In this document: positions 23,787-32,854 of the stretch, one piece after another | Numbering within the stretch: the first letter of the stretch is position 1 | How the letters are laid out: the number at the start of each line of letters is the position of its first letter | From: Burkholderia aenigmatica | GTDB lineage: Bacteria; Pseudomonadota; Gammaproteobacteria; Burkholderiales; Burkholderiaceae | Length of the DNA: 40,442 nucleotides | Assembly: GCF_902499175.1 (NCBI RefSeq) | Contig: NZ_CABVQC010000081.1 | Coordinates: 1 to 40,442, forward strand | Direction of reading: 5' to 3' | Translations under genes and position numbers: made by a program | The notes under the pieces: model-generated | What the model was told of the DNA's origin: nothing | The model's input: the letters and a program-made list of their open reading frames with translations, nothing else | Database searches by the model: none

Positions 23787-24644
23787 TCAGAACGCCGCGG
23801 GGCGCCACTTCAGCAGCCGCTTCTCGAGCCAGGTCAGCAGGTAGTCGGCAGCCAGCGCGACCACGGCCAGCACGATCATCGCCGCGAACACGCCGCTCGC
23901 GTTGAACGCGCCCTGGGCGGTGGAGATTAGCAAACCGATGCCCTGCTTGGAACCCAGGAATTCGCCGACGACCGCACCGACCAGCGCGAAGCCGAAGCTC
24001 ACGTGCAGGCTGGCGAGAATCCAGCTCAGCGCGGACGGGATCACGACCGCCGTGGTGATCTGCCGGCGCGACGCACCGAGGATCTGCGCATTCGCGATCA
24101 GGTAGCGGTCGGCTTCGCGCACGCCCTGAAACGCGTTGCCGAACACGACGAAGAACACCATCACGACGGCCAGCGCGATCTTCGACGCCATCCCGAGGCC
24201 CAGCGCGATCACGAAAATCGAGCCGAGCACGACGCGCGGAATCGAGTTCGCGATCTGGATGTACAGGCCGAACACGTCGGCCATCAGCTTGTTGCGGCCG
24301 AGCACGATCCCGCAGATCACGCCGGCAACCGAGCCGATCACGAAGCCGATGCCGGTTTCCTCGAGCGTGACCCACACCTGCGTGAGCAGCGGGCCCTGCG
24401 ACGTGCCGTTCACGAACCAGTCCTGGATCTGGTCGAAGATCAGCGACGGCATCGAGAAGAAGAACGGATCGATCCACTTGAGGCGTGCGGCGAGTTCCCA
24501 CCCGCCGAGCACGATCACCAGCACGGCGATCCGCAGCGTGACGATCAGGTTGCGCCGGCGGCGCAGCCGGCGTTGCGCGGCGCGCTCGTCGTCCTCGAGC
24601 GTCGTCGCCGGAATGGCGGTGGGGGGAAGCGTCATGTCGGTCAT
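23787..24644 (-). CDS. ABC transporter permease (SsuC/TauC type)
   Basis: 285 residues with about six membrane helices and a binding-protein-dependent permease domain (about 75-275). The EAA-like cytoplasmic loop reads A-D-R-Y-L-I-A-N-A-Q-I-L-G-A-S. It belongs to the nitrate/sulfonate/taurine importer class. The ATG at 24644 is followed by a second start three codons later. It lies 37 bp after the ATPase gene and 22 bp before the kinase gene. Substrate cannot be read from sequence. Confidence 0.92.
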   Translation of the reverse strand: MTDMTLPPTAIPATTLEDDERAAQRRLRRRRNLIVTLRIAVLVIVLGGWELAARLKWIDPFFFSMPSLIFDQIQDWFVNGTSQGPLLTQVWVTLEETGIGFVIGSVAGVICGIVLGRNKLMADVFGLYIQIANSIPRVVLGSIFVIALGLGMASKIALAVVMVFFVVFGNAFQGVREADRYLIANAQILGASRRQITTAVVIPSALSWILASLHVSFGFALVGAVVGEFLGSKQGIGLLISTAQGAFNASGVFAAMIVLAVVALAADYLLTWLEKRLLKWRPAAF

Positions 24645-24681
24645 GCTCCTGTCCTTGCTGTTCTTGCCTTGAGCGTATGCG

Positions 24682-25479
24682 TCAGCCGATCTGCACTTCT
24701 TCGCGCAGGTCGTGCCAGATGTCCTTGGAAATTTCGATGAAGCGCGTGTCGTAGCGGATCTCCGACGTGACGCGCGGGCGCGGCAGGTCGATCTCGTACA
24801 CGCGCTTGAGCGTGGCAGGCCGCGCGGTCAGCACGAACACGCGGTCGGCGAGGGCGATCGCCTCTTCCAGATCGTGCGTGACGAACACGACCGAGCCCTT
24901 GTTCGCGGACCAGAGCTGCAGCAGCTCGTCCTGCATCAGCGTGCGCGTCTGCATGTCGAGCGCGGAGAACGGCTCGTCCATCAGCAGGATTTCCGGCTGG
25001 TTGATGAAGGTCTGCGCGAGCGCGACGCGCTTTCTCATCCCGCCGGAAAGCTGGTGCGGGTAGTGCTTCGTGAACTTGTCGAGGCCGACCTTGCGGATCC
25101 ATTCCTCGGCCTGCGCGTACGCGACGTCCTTCGAGCGGCCGCGAAACAGCGGGCCCGCCGCGACGTTGTCGATCACGTTGCGCCACGGGAACACGGCGTC
25201 GGCCTGGAACACGAAGCCGATGCGCGGATCGATCCCGTCGACCGGGCGCCCCATCACGCGCACCTCGCCCGACACGGGCTTGAGCAGCCCGGTGATCATA
25301 TTCAGTGTGGTCGACTTGCCGCAGCCGGTCGGCCCGACGATCGCGATGAACTCGCCGCGCGCGACGCTCATGCTGAAATCGCGCAGCGCGACGGTGGCCT
25401 TGCCTTCCGGCGAAATGAAGCGGCACGACACGTTGCGAAACTCGATCGCCGGTGTGCTCGGGGAGACTGCCTGGTTCAT
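24682..25479 (-). CDS. ABC transporter ATP-binding protein (SsuB/TauB type)
   Basis: 265 residues from the ATG at 25479; a longer form starting at 25536 adds 19 residues without family support. Walker A G-P-T-G-C-G-K-S-T at 49-57, signature L-S-G-G-M at 144-148, Walker B L-L-M-D-E-P at 165-170, H-loop His202. It powers import by the permease encoded 37 bp downstream. The binding-protein gene ends 122 bp upstream, in the same direction. Confidence 0.94.
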   Translation of the reverse strand: MNQAVSPSTPAIEFRNVSCRFISPEGKATVALRDFSMSVARGEFIAIVGPTGCGKSTTLNMITGLLKPVSGEVRVMGRPVDGIDPRIGFVFQADAVFPWRNVIDNVAAGPLFRGRSKDVAYAQAEEWIRKVGLDKFTKHYPHQLSGGMRKRVALAQTFINQPEILLMDEPFSALDMQTRTLMQDELLQLWSANKGSVVFVTHDLEEAIALADRVFVLTARPATLKRVYEIDLPRPRVTSEIRYDTRFIEISKDIWHDLREEVQIG

Positions 25480-25601
25480 CGCATTCGTCCTGCGGGTGAG
25501 GAGGGCGTCGCATCGTGACGACGCCGGGCCGGTCAACCGGGCCGGAACGGGGGAACGCTCGGCGGCGGGATCGCCGCCGCCGGCGCCGCTACCGGGATCG
25601 C

Positions 25602-26606
25602 TTACTTCGCGTTCACGAAATCGTTCGTGAAGGTGCGCGCCAGGTCGATATGCTTGCCCTTCACCGACGGGTTGAACGCCGACAGCACCTTCAGCACGGT
25701 GGCCGGGCCGTCGGCCGGCATCTTGCCGTCGGCGGTGTACATCGGCAGCGACGCCTTCAGCGCGCTCACGTACAGCGCCTTGTCCTTCTGGTAGTCGGCC
25801 GGCATCTTCGCGGCGATTTCGTCGGCGCTGTGCGTGTGGATGAACTGCATCGTCTTCGCGAACGCGTGCGCGAGCTTGGTGGCCTGCGCCTTGTGCGACT
25901 CGGCCCAGGCCGACTGCACGTACAGGCTCGCGGCCGGGTAGGTGCCGCCGAGCGCCGCACGCGTGCCGTCGACGGTGCGCATGTCGACCAGCACCTTCGC
26001 GTCGCCCATCTTCTCGAGCGCGGACACCGTCGGCTCGGTCGTCATCCCGGCGTCGATACGGCCCTGCTTGATCGCGGCGATGAAGCTCGCGTCGGCGCCG
26101 ACCGGCAGCATCGTGTACTGCGTCGACGGCACGCCGTGCTGCAGCGCGAGGTATTGGGTGAGGAAGCTGGTCGACGAGCCGAGGCCCGTCACGCCGAGCG
26201 TCTTGCCCTTCGAGTCGGCCATCGACTTGAAGGTCGGCGCGGCCTTGGTCGACACCATCTCGACTTCGCCCGGCACCTGGCCGAACACGGCGATCGCCTT
26301 CACGTCCTTGCCCTTGCTCTGCAGGTCGATCGTGTGGTCGTAGAAGCCGACCACGCCCTGCACGGCGCCCGCGAGCAGCTCGTTCTCCGCGTCGACGCCG
26401 GCCGGCTGCGACAGCAGCTCGACGTCGAGCCCTTCGGCCTTGAAGTAGCCGAGTTCCTGCGTGAGCCGAGCGGGCAGGTAGATCAGCTTCGCGATCCCGC
26501 CGACCATGATCGTGATCTTGCCGCCGTCGTCGGCGAAAGCGGGGTGAGCGGCAAGCGCGCAGCTCAGGCTGGCTGCAACGGCGAGGGTGCGCAGGATGGG
26601 TCGCAT
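25602..26606 (-). CDS. ABC transporter substrate-binding protein (NMT1/SsuA-like)
   Basis: 334 residues. Sec signal peptide of about 26 residues (ends P-A-F-A-D-D). The mature protein begins with G-K-I-T-I-M-V-G-G-I-A-K-L-I-Y-L-P and carries the L-T-Q-E-L-G-Y-F-K-A-E-G segment typical of NMT1/THI5-like binding proteins for sulfonates, nitrate, pyrimidines and related compounds. The ATG at 26606 follows GGAG; an earlier ATG at 26660 lies before the signal peptide. It is the first gene of the ABC/two-component operon. Confidence 0.93.
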   Translation of the reverse strand: MRPILRTLAVAASLSCALAAHPAFADDGGKITIMVGGIAKLIYLPARLTQELGYFKAEGLDVELLSQPAGVDAENELLAGAVQGVVGFYDHTIDLQSKGKDVKAIAVFGQVPGEVEMVSTKAAPTFKSMADSKGKTLGVTGLGSSTSFLTQYLALQHGVPSTQYTMLPVGADASFIAAIKQGRIDAGMTTEPTVSALEKMGDAKVLVDMRTVDGTRAALGGTYPAASLYVQSAWAESHKAQATKLAHAFAKTMQFIHTHSADEIAAKMPADYQKDKALYVSALKASLPMYTADGKMPADGPATVLKVLSAFNPSVKGKHIDLARTFTNDFVNAK

Positions 26607-26664
26607 CGGGTCGTCTCCGTTCGTTGTATTCGTATGGCGCGATGCTTGCTGCATCGTCACGACG

Positions 26665-26699
26665 AGTATAGGGAGGCGAAACCTTCCGCTACCTTTCGC
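26665..26699 (-). promoter_or_regulatory. promoter and dyad operator of the ABC/two-component operon
   Basis: On the minus strand TATACT (26665-26670) forms a good -10 box about 60 bp before the binding-protein ATG. No normal -35 box is present. Instead a perfect dyad GCGAAA, 12 bp, TTTCGC (26676-26699) covers the -35 region. This suggests activation by a regulator bound there, most simply the operon's own response regulator. Confidence 0.5.
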
Positions 26700-26782
26700 G
26701 GGCGGGCGATTCCTTTAGGGGTTTTCCAGCAACGCAGGGCCGGAACAGGCGGGAAACGGGGAACAGCGGGGGCGGGAGGCGC

Positions 26783-27565
26783 TCAGCGCCAGCCGGTCAG
26801 CACGCGGCCCATCGCGTCGAGCCCCATGTCGAACAGGTGCGACACGAACGGCACGAGGTTCGGGATCATCAGTTGCACGAGCAACAGCCCGACGAGCATC
26901 GTGACGGGAAAGCCGACCTGGAACACGCCGATCTGCGGCGCCGCGCGGTTCAGGATGCCGAGCGCGAGGTTCGCGATCAAGAGCGCCGCGACCACCGGCA
27001 GCGCGAGCAGCAGCCCCATCTCGAACACGGTCGTGCCGAACGCGGCGAGCGTGCGCCAGCCGGGCGCGTGCAGCAGGTCGGCCGACACCGGCAGCGACTG
27101 GAACGACGCGGTGAGCGCGGCGAACACCTGCAGGTGGCCGTCCACCGCGAGGAACGCGAGCATCGCGACCGCGTTCAGGAAGCGGCCCATCACGGGCGTC
27201 GCGCCGCTCGTGTGCGGATCGAAGAAGGTGGCGAAGCCGAGCCCCATCGACAGCCCGATGAAGTCGCCGGCCGCCTCGACGGCCGCGAACACGATCTGCA
27301 TCGTGAAGCCCATCGCGACGCCGATCAGGAACTGCGTGACGACGATCCAGATGCCCTGCGCGGAGAACACGGTGACGTCAGGCATCGCGCCGAGCGTGGG
27401 CGCGACGACCAGCGCCATGAACGCGGCGAGGCCGATCTTCACGCGGATGGGCACCGCCGCGTGGCCGACGACCGGCGCGGTCGCGACGAGCGCGAGCATT
27501 CGCACGAACGGCCACAGGAACGCCGTGAGCCAGCCGTTGAGCTGCGCGTAGGTAACCGAGAACAT
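26783..27565 (-). CDS. fliR: flagellar export apparatus protein FliR
   Basis: 260 residues with about six membrane helices. It starts M-F-S-V-T-Y-A-Q-L and shows the FliR features: hydrophobic N-terminus, P-I-R-V-K-I-G motif, and a C-terminal I-P-N-L-V-P-F block. It is part of the FliPQR export gate in the flagellar basal body. It is the last gene of fliLMNOPQR, 22 bp after fliQ. Confidence 0.95.
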   Translation of the reverse strand: MFSVTYAQLNGWLTAFLWPFVRMLALVATAPVVGHAAVPIRVKIGLAAFMALVVAPTLGAMPDVTVFSAQGIWIVVTQFLIGVAMGFTMQIVFAAVEAAGDFIGLSMGLGFATFFDPHTSGATPVMGRFLNAVAMLAFLAVDGHLQVFAALTASFQSLPVSADLLHAPGWRTLAAFGTTVFEMGLLLALPVVAALLIANLALGILNRAAPQIGVFQVGFPVTMLVGLLLVQLMIPNLVPFVSHLFDMGLDAMGRVLTGWR

Positions 27566-27587
27566 CGCCGCCGGGTGTGTGCGCGGC

Positions 27588-27860
27588 TCAGCCGACGCCG
27601 AGCGTCGCGACGTGCAGCAGCGTCTGCCGCAGGTAGTCGAGCATCGTCGTCAACATCCAGGGGCCGGCGATCACGAGCGTCGCGGCGACCGCGAGCAGCT
27701 TCGGGATGAACGACAGCGTCGCCTCGTTGATCTGCGTCGCGGCCTGGAACAGGCTCACGACGAGGCCGACCGCGAGCGCGACCAGCAGCAGCGGGGCGGC
27801 CAGCAGCAGGCCGACCATCATCGCCTGGTGCGCCAGGGTCATCACTTGTTCGGGCGTCAT
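27588..27860 (-). CDS. fliQ: flagellar export apparatus protein FliQ
   Basis: 90 residues, two membrane helices (about 17-37 and 51-72), with M-T-P-E-Q-V and the Q-A-A-T-Q-I-N-E-A-T-L-S-F-I-P-K loop characteristic of FliQ. It belongs to the FliPQR export gate. It starts 19 bp after fliP. Confidence 0.96.
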   Translation of the reverse strand: MTPEQVMTLAHQAMMVGLLLAAPLLLVALAVGLVVSLFQAATQINEATLSFIPKLLAVAATLVIAGPWMLTTMLDYLRQTLLHVATLGVG

Positions 27861-27879
27861 CGCGCGTTTCCTCCGCCGC

Positions 27880-28641
27880 TTACGTAAAGCTCTGCGCGAG
27901 CGAGCCGATCAGTAGCTGCCAGCCGTCGACCAGCACGAACAGCATCAGCTTGAACGGCAGCGACACGGTGGACGGCGACACCATCATCATCCCCATCGAC
28001 ATCAGCACGCTCGCGACGACCATGTCGATGATCAGGAACGGGATGAATACCGTGAAGCCGATCTGGAAGCCGGTCTTCAGCTCGCTCGTGACGAACGCGG
28101 GCACCAGCAGCGACAGCGGCACGTCTTCAGGCCCCTGCATCGGCGCGGCCTTCGAGATCTTCGCGAACAGCGCGAGATCGGTCTCGCGGGTCTGCTTCAG
28201 CATGAAGGTCTTGAACGGTGCGACGCCGCGCTGCACCGCCTGCTCCATCGGCATCGAGCCATCGGAGAACGGCTTGTAGCCGTCGTTGTACGCACGGTCG
28301 AGCACCGGCGACATCACGAAGAAGGTGAGGAACATCGCGAGGCCGACGAGCACCTGGTTCGGCGGCGTCGTCGCGGTGCCGAGCGCCTGGCGCAGCAGCG
28401 ACAGCACGATGATGATGCGCGTGAAGCTCGTCATCATCAGCATCATCGCCGGCAGGAACGACAGCATCGTGAGCAGCAGCATCGTCTGCACGCTCAGCGA
28501 ATACGTGGTGCCGCCGTGCGGGCCCGGGCTCGCGTTGAACGCGGGCAGGCCGTTCGCCTGCGCATACGCGAGCGCGGGGGCGAGGCAGAGGATCAGCACG
28601 GGCGCGAAGCGCGCCGCGCGATGCAGGAATGCGTGTTTCAT
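27880..28641 (-). CDS. fliP: flagellar export apparatus protein FliP
   Basis: 253 residues. A cleavable signal peptide (ends A-L-A-Y-A-Q-A) precedes four membrane helices. Family hallmarks include F-T-R-I-I-I-V-L-S-L-L-R, T-P-P-N-Q-V-L and the R-E-T-D-L-A-L-F segment. It forms the core pentamer of the export gate. It lies 36 bp after fliO. Confidence 0.97.
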   Translation of the reverse strand: MKHAFLHRAARFAPVLILCLAPALAYAQANGLPAFNASPGPHGGTTYSLSVQTMLLLTMLSFLPAMMLMMTSFTRIIIVLSLLRQALGTATTPPNQVLVGLAMFLTFFVMSPVLDRAYNDGYKPFSDGSMPMEQAVQRGVAPFKTFMLKQTRETDLALFAKISKAAPMQGPEDVPLSLLVPAFVTSELKTGFQIGFTVFIPFLIIDMVVASVLMSMGMMMVSPSTVSLPFKLMLFVLVDGWQLLIGSLAQSFT

Positions 28642-28677
28642 CGGAATGCGGGGTCGGAAAAAGGGCGCGGCGCCATG

Positions 28678-29250
28678 TCAGTGGTCCTTGCCGCGACCGA
28701 GGCGCTTCGCGGCTTCGCCCGCGAGCGCGTCGCGAAACCGCGAGCCGAACGTGCCGGGCAGGCCGCCTTCGGACGGGGCGGCGCCGGCGGGCGCGTCGGC
28801 CGAAGCCGTCGTCGCGTGAGCCGCTGCCGAACCGGCCGGCAGCGTGTGCAGCAGTCGCACGTTGCCCGGCGCGACGCCGAGCACGAGCCAGGTGTCGCCG
28901 ATCTCGACGATCGTCGCGCTTTCCTTCGCCCCGACCGCGACGCTCGACACGACCTTCAGCGGGCCGCCGCGGCGGGCGTGCTGGAAGCCGAAGCGGCGCG
29001 CGAGCCATGCGCACGCGAATACGAGACCGATCACGACCGCGAGCCCGACCAGCGTCTGCAGCACCGCGCCGAAGCCGAGCGACGGTGCGGCGGAGCCGAC
29101 CATCACGCTCGATGCGATCGACCCGGCGTTGTTTACCGCGTTCATGTCGGCGGCGCCGGCCGGCGCGCAGGCAAGCGACGCCGCAATGGCCGCGGAAGCC
29201 GCCGCCACGCTTGCGACGCGCACGCGGCGGCCGGGCGCTACTACGTTCAT
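28678..29250 (-). CDS. fliO: flagellar assembly protein FliO
   Basis: 190 residues. An N-terminal signal-like segment (to about residue 34), one membrane helix at about 62-85, then a cytoplasmic FliO domain (L-K-V-V-S-S-V-A-V-G-A-K-E-S-A-T-I-V-E-I-G-D-T-W-L-V-L-G-V). It helps assemble the FliP pentamer. Its ATG overlaps the fliN stop by 4 bp (ATGA). Confidence 0.92.
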   Translation of the reverse strand: MNVVAPGRRVRVASVAAASAAIAASLACAPAGAADMNAVNNAGSIASSVMVGSAAPSLGFGAVLQTLVGLAVVIGLVFACAWLARRFGFQHARRGGPLKVVSSVAVGAKESATIVEIGDTWLVLGVAPGNVRLLHTLPAGSAAAHATTASADAPAGAAPSEGGLPGTFGSRFRDALAGEAAKRLGRGKDH

Positions 29251-29735
29251 CGATTCAGCTTCCGGATGCGTTCGGCCGGCGTGATGATGTCGGTCAGGCG
29301 GATGCCGAACTTGTCGTTGACGACCACGACCTCGCCCTGCGCGATCAGGCAGCCGTTCACGAGCACGTCCATCGGCTCGCCGGCGAGGCCGTCGAGTTCG
29401 ACGACCGAGCCCTGCGCGAGCTGCAGCAGGTTGCGGATCGCGATCTTCGTGCGGCCGAGCTCCACGGTCATCTTGACCGGGATGTCGAGGATCATCTCGA
29501 TGTCGTTGTGCGTCGAGGTCGCCGCGGCCTTCGACAGCGGCTGGAACACGCCGGCGCCCGTCGCGCCCGCCTGCACTGGCTGCTGGTTCTGCTCGGCCAG
29601 CGCGGCCGCCCAGTCGTCCATGCCCGGATCTTCTTCCGCCGCGGCCGGTGCCGCCTGCGCGGCGGCCGATGCCGCGAGGGCCGCGTCGGCCATCGCTTGT
29701 GCGTCGTCCTCGGGCGTCTGGTTCAGCTCACTCAT
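29247..29735 (-). CDS. fliN: flagellar motor switch protein FliN
   Basis: 162 residues from the ATG at 29735, which has AAGGAAGG upstream; a GTG two codons earlier (29741) is less likely. A variable acidic N-terminus is followed by the SpoA domain (about 78-158) with I-P-V-K-M-T-V-E-L-G-R-T and G-E-V-V-V-V-N-D-K-F-G-I-R. It builds the C-ring with FliM and FliG. It overlaps the fliM end by 8 bp. Confidence 0.96.
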   Translation of the reverse strand: MSELNQTPEDDAQAMADAALAASAAAQAAPAAAEEDPGMDDWAAALAEQNQQPVQAGATGAGVFQPLSKAAATSTHNDIEMILDIPVKMTVELGRTKIAIRNLLQLAQGSVVELDGLAGEPMDVLVNGCLIAQGEVVVVNDKFGIRLTDIITPAERIRKLNR

Positions 29736-30726
29736 ATCCACCTTCCTTCATCGAATCGCCCGCGCTGATCATCTTCTGCACGCGCAACGCATATTGACCA
29801 TTGAAAATTCCGTAGCCGCATTCCATCACCGGCACGCCGTCGACCTTGGCAGTGATCGTGTCCTCGATTTCCAGCGGCAGCACGTCGCCCGCGCGCAGGT
29901 TCAGGATCTTCTCGAAGGTCGACGAGATCTCGGCGAGGTTCGCGGTCAGCTCGACTTCGGCGGCCTGCACCTGCTGCGACAGCACGCGCACCCAGCGGCG
30001 GTCGACTTCGAGCGCCTCGCCCTGGATCGGCGAGCTGAGCACGTCGCGGATCGGCTCGATCATCGAGTACGGCATGCAGATGTGCAGCGTGCCGCCCGTC
30101 GGCCCGAACTCGATCGAGAACTGCGTGACGATGACGATCTCGTTCGGTGTCGCGACGTTCGCGAACTGCGTGTGCATCTCCGAGCGCACGAATTCGAACT
30201 GCAGCGGCCGCACGCTCTTCCAGGCGGTCGTGTAGTGCTCGAACACGAGGTTCAGCAGCTTGCCGATGATCCGCTGCTCGGTGGCCGTGAAATCGCGGCC
30301 CTCGACGCGCGTGTGAAAGCGCCCGTCGCCGCCGAACAGGTTGTCGACGACGAAGAACACGAGGTTCGGGTCGAACACGAACAGCGACGTGCCGCGCAGC
30401 GGCTTCACGTGCACGAGGTTCAGGTTCGTCGGGATCGGCAGGTTGCGGGTGAACTCGCTGTACTTCAGCACCTTCACCTGGCTGACGGAGATTTCCGCCG
30501 TGCGCCGCATGAAGTTGAAGATGCCGATCCGCAGCAGGCGCGCAAAGCGGTCGTTGATGATCTCGAGGCCGGGCATCCGGCCGCGGACGATCCGCTCCTG
30601 CGTCGCGATGTTGTAGGGACGGACGCCCGATGTGTCGCGCTGTTCGTCGACTGCATCGGTTTCGCCCGTGACGCCCTTGAGGAGGGCATCGACCTCCTCC
30701 TGGGACATGAACTCCTGGTGACCCAT
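29728..30726 (-). CDS. fliM: flagellar motor switch protein FliM
   Basis: 332 residues. The N-terminal M-S-Q-E-E-V-D-A-L-L-K-G-V segment is the CheY-binding and switch motif. The middle domain starts near R-P-Y-N-I-A-T-Q-E-R and the SpoA domain lies at about 250-325. It links phosphorylated CheY to rotor switching. The ATG at 30726 is used; an internal ATG at 30708 would remove G-H-Q-E-F. It lies 22 bp after fliL. Confidence 0.96.
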   Translation of the reverse strand: MGHQEFMSQEEVDALLKGVTGETDAVDEQRDTSGVRPYNIATQERIVRGRMPGLEIINDRFARLLRIGIFNFMRRTAEISVSQVKVLKYSEFTRNLPIPTNLNLVHVKPLRGTSLFVFDPNLVFFVVDNLFGGDGRFHTRVEGRDFTATEQRIIGKLLNLVFEHYTTAWKSVRPLQFEFVRSEMHTQFANVATPNEIVIVTQFSIEFGPTGGTLHICMPYSMIEPIRDVLSSPIQGEALEVDRRWVRVLSQQVQAAEVELTANLAEISSTFEKILNLRAGDVLPLEIEDTITAKVDGVPVMECGYGIFNGQYALRVQKMISAGDSMKEGGYE

Positions 30727-30748
30727 ACGCGCTCCTTTCGCGGCCGCG

Positions 30749-31252
30749 TTACTGGACGACGAACTCGGTGAACAGCACGTCGTCGACCTTCGCGCGCTGG
30801 TTGCCCGGCTGCGTCGGCTGCTCGATCAGGTCCCGCAGTTCCTTCGCAAGCGAACGTTTGCCGTCCGGCGTCGCGAGTTCCTCGGGATGCTTGTTCGACA
30901 GCGCGAGCAGGATCCGGCTGCGGATCTCCGGCATCCGCGCGGTCAGTTGCTCCTGCGCCTTCGGGTCGGTGAGCTTCAGCGACAGGCCGACGCGCAGGTA
31001 GTGCTGCGCGCCGTCGTCGGACTGCAGGTTCACGGTCAGCGGGTCGAGCGGGAAGAACACCGGCGCGGCCAGCGGTGCCGGCTCGGCGGGCGTGCTCGCA
31101 TGGCCGACGCCTTCCTTGCTCAGGAACACGTACATGCCGCCGGCTGCGGCGGCCGCCGCGCCCAGCGCGATGACGGCGATGAGCGCGATGCGCTTGAACT
31201 TGCCGGATGAAGCCGGCTTGTCGGCGGTCGGGTTTGCGGTCGTGGAGGCCAT
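30749..31252 (-). CDS. fliL: flagellar basal-body-associated protein FliL
   Basis: 167 residues from the ATG at 31252. One membrane helix at about 19-41 is followed by a periplasmic FliL domain (F-F-P-L-D-P-L-T-V-N-L, Y-L-R-V-G-L-S-L-K-L, L-F-T-E-F-V-V-Q end). It stabilises the stator-rotor interface. The start has a weak ribosome site, and a longer start at 31285 cannot be excluded. It is the first gene of fliLMNOPQR. Confidence 0.93.
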   Translation of the reverse strand: MASTTANPTADKPASSGKFKRIALIAVIALGAAAAAAGGMYVFLSKEGVGHASTPAEPAPLAAPVFFPLDPLTVNLQSDDGAQHYLRVGLSLKLTDPKAQEQLTARMPEIRSRILLALSNKHPEELATPDGKRSLAKELRDLIEQPTQPGNQRAKVDDVLFTEFVVQ

Positions 31253-31554
31253 GTGAATGCGTGCGTGATGTCTCGTAGCATGCATTGTTCGGCATCCGGG
31301 CCGAGCCCGATGGGTGGAAAAGAGGGGGGATTTGCGGCTATCTCAGCCGATTGTCGGCCGGGTGTCGGCCCGATGCAGGGTAGGGCGGGCGGGAGAAGGC
31401 GGCCATGCCGGGTGCGGAACGGCCGCCGGGCCGGCGAACGGAGGCGCGGGCAGGGCCGGGAGGTGGCGCCGTTTCCGCCGCATGGGGTCTGCCGCGCCGA
31501 AGGCGGCAGGCACGATCGGGCTGGACTGGCGCCTGGCGGGCGTCGGCCGCCGGA
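31253..31554. other. noncoding gap between fliL and lrgB
   Basis: About 300 bp, GC-rich. It should hold the fliLMNOPQR promoter (read leftwards) and the end of the lrgAB transcript. I found no convincing sigma70, sigma54 or sigma28 promoter and no terminator with a T tract. No open frame looks real. Confidence 0.5.
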
Positions 31555-32277
31555 TCAGATCGGCAGCAGCGTCAGGAGCGGCGCGATCAGCACCATCGCG
31601 ACGCCCGCGATCATCATCGTCAGGCTCGACACGACACCTTCCTCGCTGCCGATCTCGCGAGCCTTCGCGGTGCCCACGCCGTGGGCGGCCGCGCCGAACA
31701 GCGCGCCGCGCGCCAGCCGCGTGCGCATCGGCACCAGCGCGAGCACCAGCTCGCCGAGCAGCATCCCGCAGATGCCGGTCGCGATCACGAACAGCGCAGT
31801 GAGATCCTTCGGCGCGTGGATCTTGTCCGACACGGCAAGTGCGAACGGCGTCGACACCGAGCGCGTCATCAGCGAGCGCTGCAGGTCGGGCGACAGGTGC
31901 AGCAGCTTCGCGAGCAGCAGCGACCCGCACACGCCCGCGCCGATCCCGACCGCGACGCCGACCGACAGCGACAGCCAGTGGCGGCGGATCAGGTCACGAT
32001 AGTCGTAGATCGGCACCGCGAACGCGATCGTCGCCGGGCCGAGCAGCCACATCAGCCAGCGCGTGTCGCGGAAGTAGACCGAATACGGGATGCCGGTCAG
32101 CAGGACAAGCAGCACCAGCACGCCCGGCACGAACACGAGCGGCGAGAACAGCAGCGTCTTCTTGTATGCGTAGAGCCGCTTCGACGCGAAGTACAGCACG
32201 ACCGTCAGCACGAAGCAGCCGAACGAGATCGCGGTGTTCGCCTGGTCGGCGGACAGGTTCGACAATGCGGCGAACAT
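31555..32277 (-). CDS. lrgB: LrgB/CidB family membrane protein
   Basis: 240 residues with about seven hydrophobic segments. Conserved LrgB blocks are visible: S-V-S-T-P-F-A-L-A-V-S, F-V-I-A-T-G-I-C-G-M and A-H-G-V-G-T-A-K-A. Members affect murein hydrolase activity or metabolite export at the inner membrane; the exact role is unsettled. It follows the LrgA-type gene by 13 bp. The pair is controlled with the divergent LysR gene. Confidence 0.92.
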   Translation of the reverse strand: MFAALSNLSADQANTAISFGCFVLTVVLYFASKRLYAYKKTLLFSPLVFVPGVLVLLVLLTGIPYSVYFRDTRWLMWLLGPATIAFAVPIYDYRDLIRRHWLSLSVGVAVGIGAGVCGSLLLAKLLHLSPDLQRSLMTRSVSTPFALAVSDKIHAPKDLTALFVIATGICGMLLGELVLALVPMRTRLARGALFGAAAHGVGTAKAREIGSEEGVVSSLTMMIAGVAMVLIAPLLTLLPI

Positions 32278-32290
32278 GGCAGGCTCCGGC

Positions 32291-32767
32291 TCAGTGGGCG
32301 GACACGGCGCTCAGGCGCGCGCGGCGGCGTTCGGCGAACACGCGCTGTGCGGCGAGCCGGCGCTCGAGCTTTGCGGCGAGGTCGACCGCGACGGCCACCG
32401 CGACCATCACGAACGCGGTGCCGGCGAGCATCACCAGCGCGATGCGCCAGCCGTCCTCGCGGAACAGCCCGCCGTACTGCACGGCCGCGACGGCGGCCGG
32501 TACGAAGAACAGCAGCATGTCGGACAGCAGCCAGTTCGCGCCGTCCTTCACCCACGCGGGCGCGACGCGGCCCGAGAACAGCAGCACCAGGAGCACCGCG
32601 AGGCCGATCACGCCGGACGGAATCGGCAGCCCGATCTTGCGCACAGCCCAGTCGACCGCCATCCACAGCACGCCGAGCGCGGCGGCCTGCAGCGCGATCC
32701 GGCCCGTGTGCGCCATGCTGCCCGAAGCAGCGGGGCGGGCGGCGAGTGCGGCGGTCGGCTTGGTCAT
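32291..32767 (-). CDS. lrgA: CidA/LrgA family membrane protein
   Basis: 158 residues from the ATG at 32767, which has AGGGAG upstream. Four hydrophobic segments, with the family core I-G-L-P-I-P-S-G-V-I-G-L and L-L-F-F-V-P-A-A-V-A-A-V. It is holin-like and acts with the LrgB partner. The first gene of the pair, it is divergent from the LysR regulator across a 138-bp region. Confidence 0.9.
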   Translation of the reverse strand: MTKPTAALAARPAASGSMAHTGRIALQAAALGVLWMAVDWAVRKIGLPIPSGVIGLAVLLVLLFSGRVAPAWVKDGANWLLSDMLLFFVPAAVAAVQYGGLFREDGWRIALVMLAGTAFVMVAVAVAVDLAAKLERRLAAQRVFAERRRARLSAVSAH

Positions 32768-32854
32768 GGCAGGCTCCCTACAGATATTCCGTTGATGGTG
32801 GGAGTATAGGGTTTCCCCTAACCATAAATAAAATGACTTGTCTCTATCCTTGTC

